From Syntrophaceae bacterium (GTDB taxonomy: Bacteria; Desulfobacterota; Syntrophia; Syntrophales; Smithellaceae): a stretch of DNA of 55,563 nucleotides. Location: NCBI GenBank assembly GCA_009773315.1, contig WRPE01000018.1, positions 1-55,563 on the forward strand. Reading direction: 5' to 3'. Below are positions 54,654 through 55,563 of this stretch, one piece after another. Numbering within the stretch: the stretch's first letter is position 1; each line of letters begins with the position of its first letter. The notes below the pieces were generated by a model, which was not told the origin of the DNA, searched no databases, and saw only the letters and a list, made by a program, of their open reading frames with translations. Position numbers and translations under genes: made by a program.

Positions 54654-55421
54654 TTGCAGACGGGTATTGTAAAGAAAGATAAAAATACCAAATTATTTCT
54701 CCATTTGAAAAAATGGCTGGAAAAAGCTGTGCTGGATTATGCCATGATTGAAGAAGGAGACCGTGTCTTGATCGGTATCTCCGGCGGCGCGGATAGTTAC
54801 GCGCTTTTGGATTTACTCGACTCAAAGATGATCTTTGTTCCGCAGTTTTCCTTTATTGCCGTGAATATCGACATGGGTTTTGATCAGGATTTCATTGCCT
54901 ATCGTGAATTGGAGAAATACTTTCGGGAACATCAATACCCGTATGTTATGGAAAAGACTGGCATCGGTGTGCTTTCGCATTCAGATTTTAACAAGAAAAA
55001 CCCCTGTTTTTTGTGTTCGCGTCTGCGGCGTAAAAGAATTTTTGAAATTGCGAATGAAAAAGGCTGCAATAAGATTGCTTTTGCCCACCATCGTGACGAT
55101 ATTATCGAAACGCTGCTGATCAATATGTTTTACGGGCGCGAAATCAGCACGATGATGCCGAATCAGAGCATATTCGGAGGTAAACTGCATATTATTCGTC
55201 CGCTGGCCTATCTGCGGGAGGAACTGGTAAAAAAATACAGTCGTGAGCGGCAATTTCCCACGGTTAAAAACGAATGTCCAACCAGTGAAAATTCAAAAAG
55301 GATTTATGTAAAAAAGCTTTTAAACGAACTGGAACGCGACAATCCTGACATCCGGCATAATATTTATACCGCTATGAGCCATGTAAAACAGGATTACCTG
55401 CCATTCGGGTGGAAAAAATAA
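54654..55421 (+). CDS. ttcA: TtcA-type tRNA 2-thiocytidine biosynthesis protein
   Basis: A 255-residue PP-loop ATPase that thiolates C32 of certain tRNAs. The PP-loop is LIGISGGADSYALLDLL (near residue 43). NPCFLCSRLRRKRIFEIA holds the CxxC that binds an iron-sulfur cluster, and KIAFAHHRDDIIETLLIN is typical. The start is a TTG with AAAGGAG nine bases upstream; no ATG stands at this end. TtcA/TtuA-type relatives thiolate other positions, so specificity is inferred. Confidence 0.88.
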   Translation: MQTGIVKKDKNTKLFLHLKKWLEKAVLDYAMIEEGDRVLIGISGGADSYALLDLLDSKMIFVPQFSFIAVNIDMGFDQDFIAYRELEKYFREHQYPYVMEKTGIGVLSHSDFNKKNPCFLCSRLRRKRIFEIANEKGCNKIAFAHHRDDIIETLLINMFYGREISTMMPNQSIFGGKLHIIRPLAYLREELVKKYSRERQFPTVKNECPTSENSKRIYVKKLLNELERDNPDIRHNIYTAMSHVKQDYLPFGWKK

Positions 55422-55470
55422 AAAATATTTGTCATGATCGTCTGTAAAATGTTCCGGAATCATCATTTGT

Positions 55471-55493
55471 CATTCCCGCGAAGGCGGGAATCT
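55471..55493 (+). repeat. Stem-loop preceding the intron
   Basis: ATTCCCGC-GAAG-GCGGGAAT, a perfect 8-bp stem with a GAAG-type loop, a common intergenic hairpin. The next base after CT is the first of the putative intron. Group IIC introns typically insert behind such hairpins. Confidence 0.75.
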
Positions 55494-55563
55494 GTGCGCC
55501 CGGGAGCGGGCGCGATCAGAGAGGTGAAAGTCCTCTCACGGGGGATGCTCACCTCCGTAAGCT
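55494..55563 (+). mobile_element. 5' end of a probable group IIC intron (cut by the window edge)
   Basis: The sequence begins GTGCG, the consensus 5' splice-site start of bacterial group II introns, and forms CGCCCGGGAGCGGGCG. GAGAGGTGAAAGTCCTCTC and then a GGTAAGCT-like CCGTAAGCT follow, as in domain I of IIB/IIC introns. Only 70 bases are visible, so the reverse transcriptase ORF and domain V cannot be seen. The site directly behind a stem-loop points to class C. The alternative is another structured RNA with a similar GTGAAAGTCC element. Confidence 0.7.

Overview
The window looks like a chromosomal segment of a strictly anaerobic, syntrophic or fermentative member of the Desulfobacterota (former Deltaproteobacteria), most like the Syntrophales (Syntrophus/Smithella type). 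This is inferred from gene content: a giant 2-hydroxyacyl-CoA dehydratase activase-type protein, a four-subunit 2-oxoacid:ferredoxin oxidoreductase, a siroheme decarboxylase-type heme gene, an OFA-family carboxylate transporter, a PxxKW cysteine-rich protein, and delta-type orders such as infC-rpmI-rplT-pheST-ihfA-merR and ffh-rpsP-khpA-rimM-trmD-SPOUT-rplS-rnhB-yraN. No 16S gene is present, so the placement is not proven. Coding density is high and no stretch above 300 bases lacks a gene.

Layout. 1-3183: end of a membrane protein, a zinc-ribbon/J-domain locus split by an in-frame amber codon, mobA, and an OFA transporter ending at a shared terminator. 3182-12889: the giant CoA-activase protein, then a minus-strand run ahbB-hemL-gmd-fcl-atpZ ending in wrecked remnants of atpI and atpB, with an intact atpE facing the other way. 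12899-17114: three related hairpins, a release-factor-like gene, an ACT protein, the korDABC-type operon and a NusG paralogue. 17206-24556: an FAD dehydrogenase, ribD, then a promoter and cyclic-di-GMP-I riboswitch in front of pilD-fimT-pilV-pilW-pilX, and a small exported protein. 24757-32783: argS, a SPOR protein, then the signal-recognition, ribosomal protein and tRNA/rRNA modification run. 32882-35223: UDP-glucose dehydrogenase and UDP-xylose synthase. 35327-39508: rsmI, a four-gene envelope cluster of unknown role, pgsA and tRNA-Val. 39626-47063: thrS-infC-rpmI-rplT-pheST-ihfA-merR. 47086-55421: PxxKW protein, a partial PTS (EIID-HPr-EI), plsB, enolase and a TtcA-like enzyme. 55494-55563: the probable 5' end of a group IIC intron, cut by the window edge.

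The points most worth attention are: the Fo ATP synthase operon apparently broken by one inversion, leaving decaying atpI/atpB and an intact atpE; a ~105-bp structured repeat present three times between housekeeping genes; the cyclic-di-GMP riboswitch controlling minor pilins; the intron sitting just after a hairpin; the amber-split zinc-ribbon/J-domain gene; a concentric palindrome before the PTS genes; and the uncharacterised 36316-38793 cluster. I found no clear unknown defence or mobile system; the 36316-38793 cluster is the best candidate for an uncharacterised functional module.
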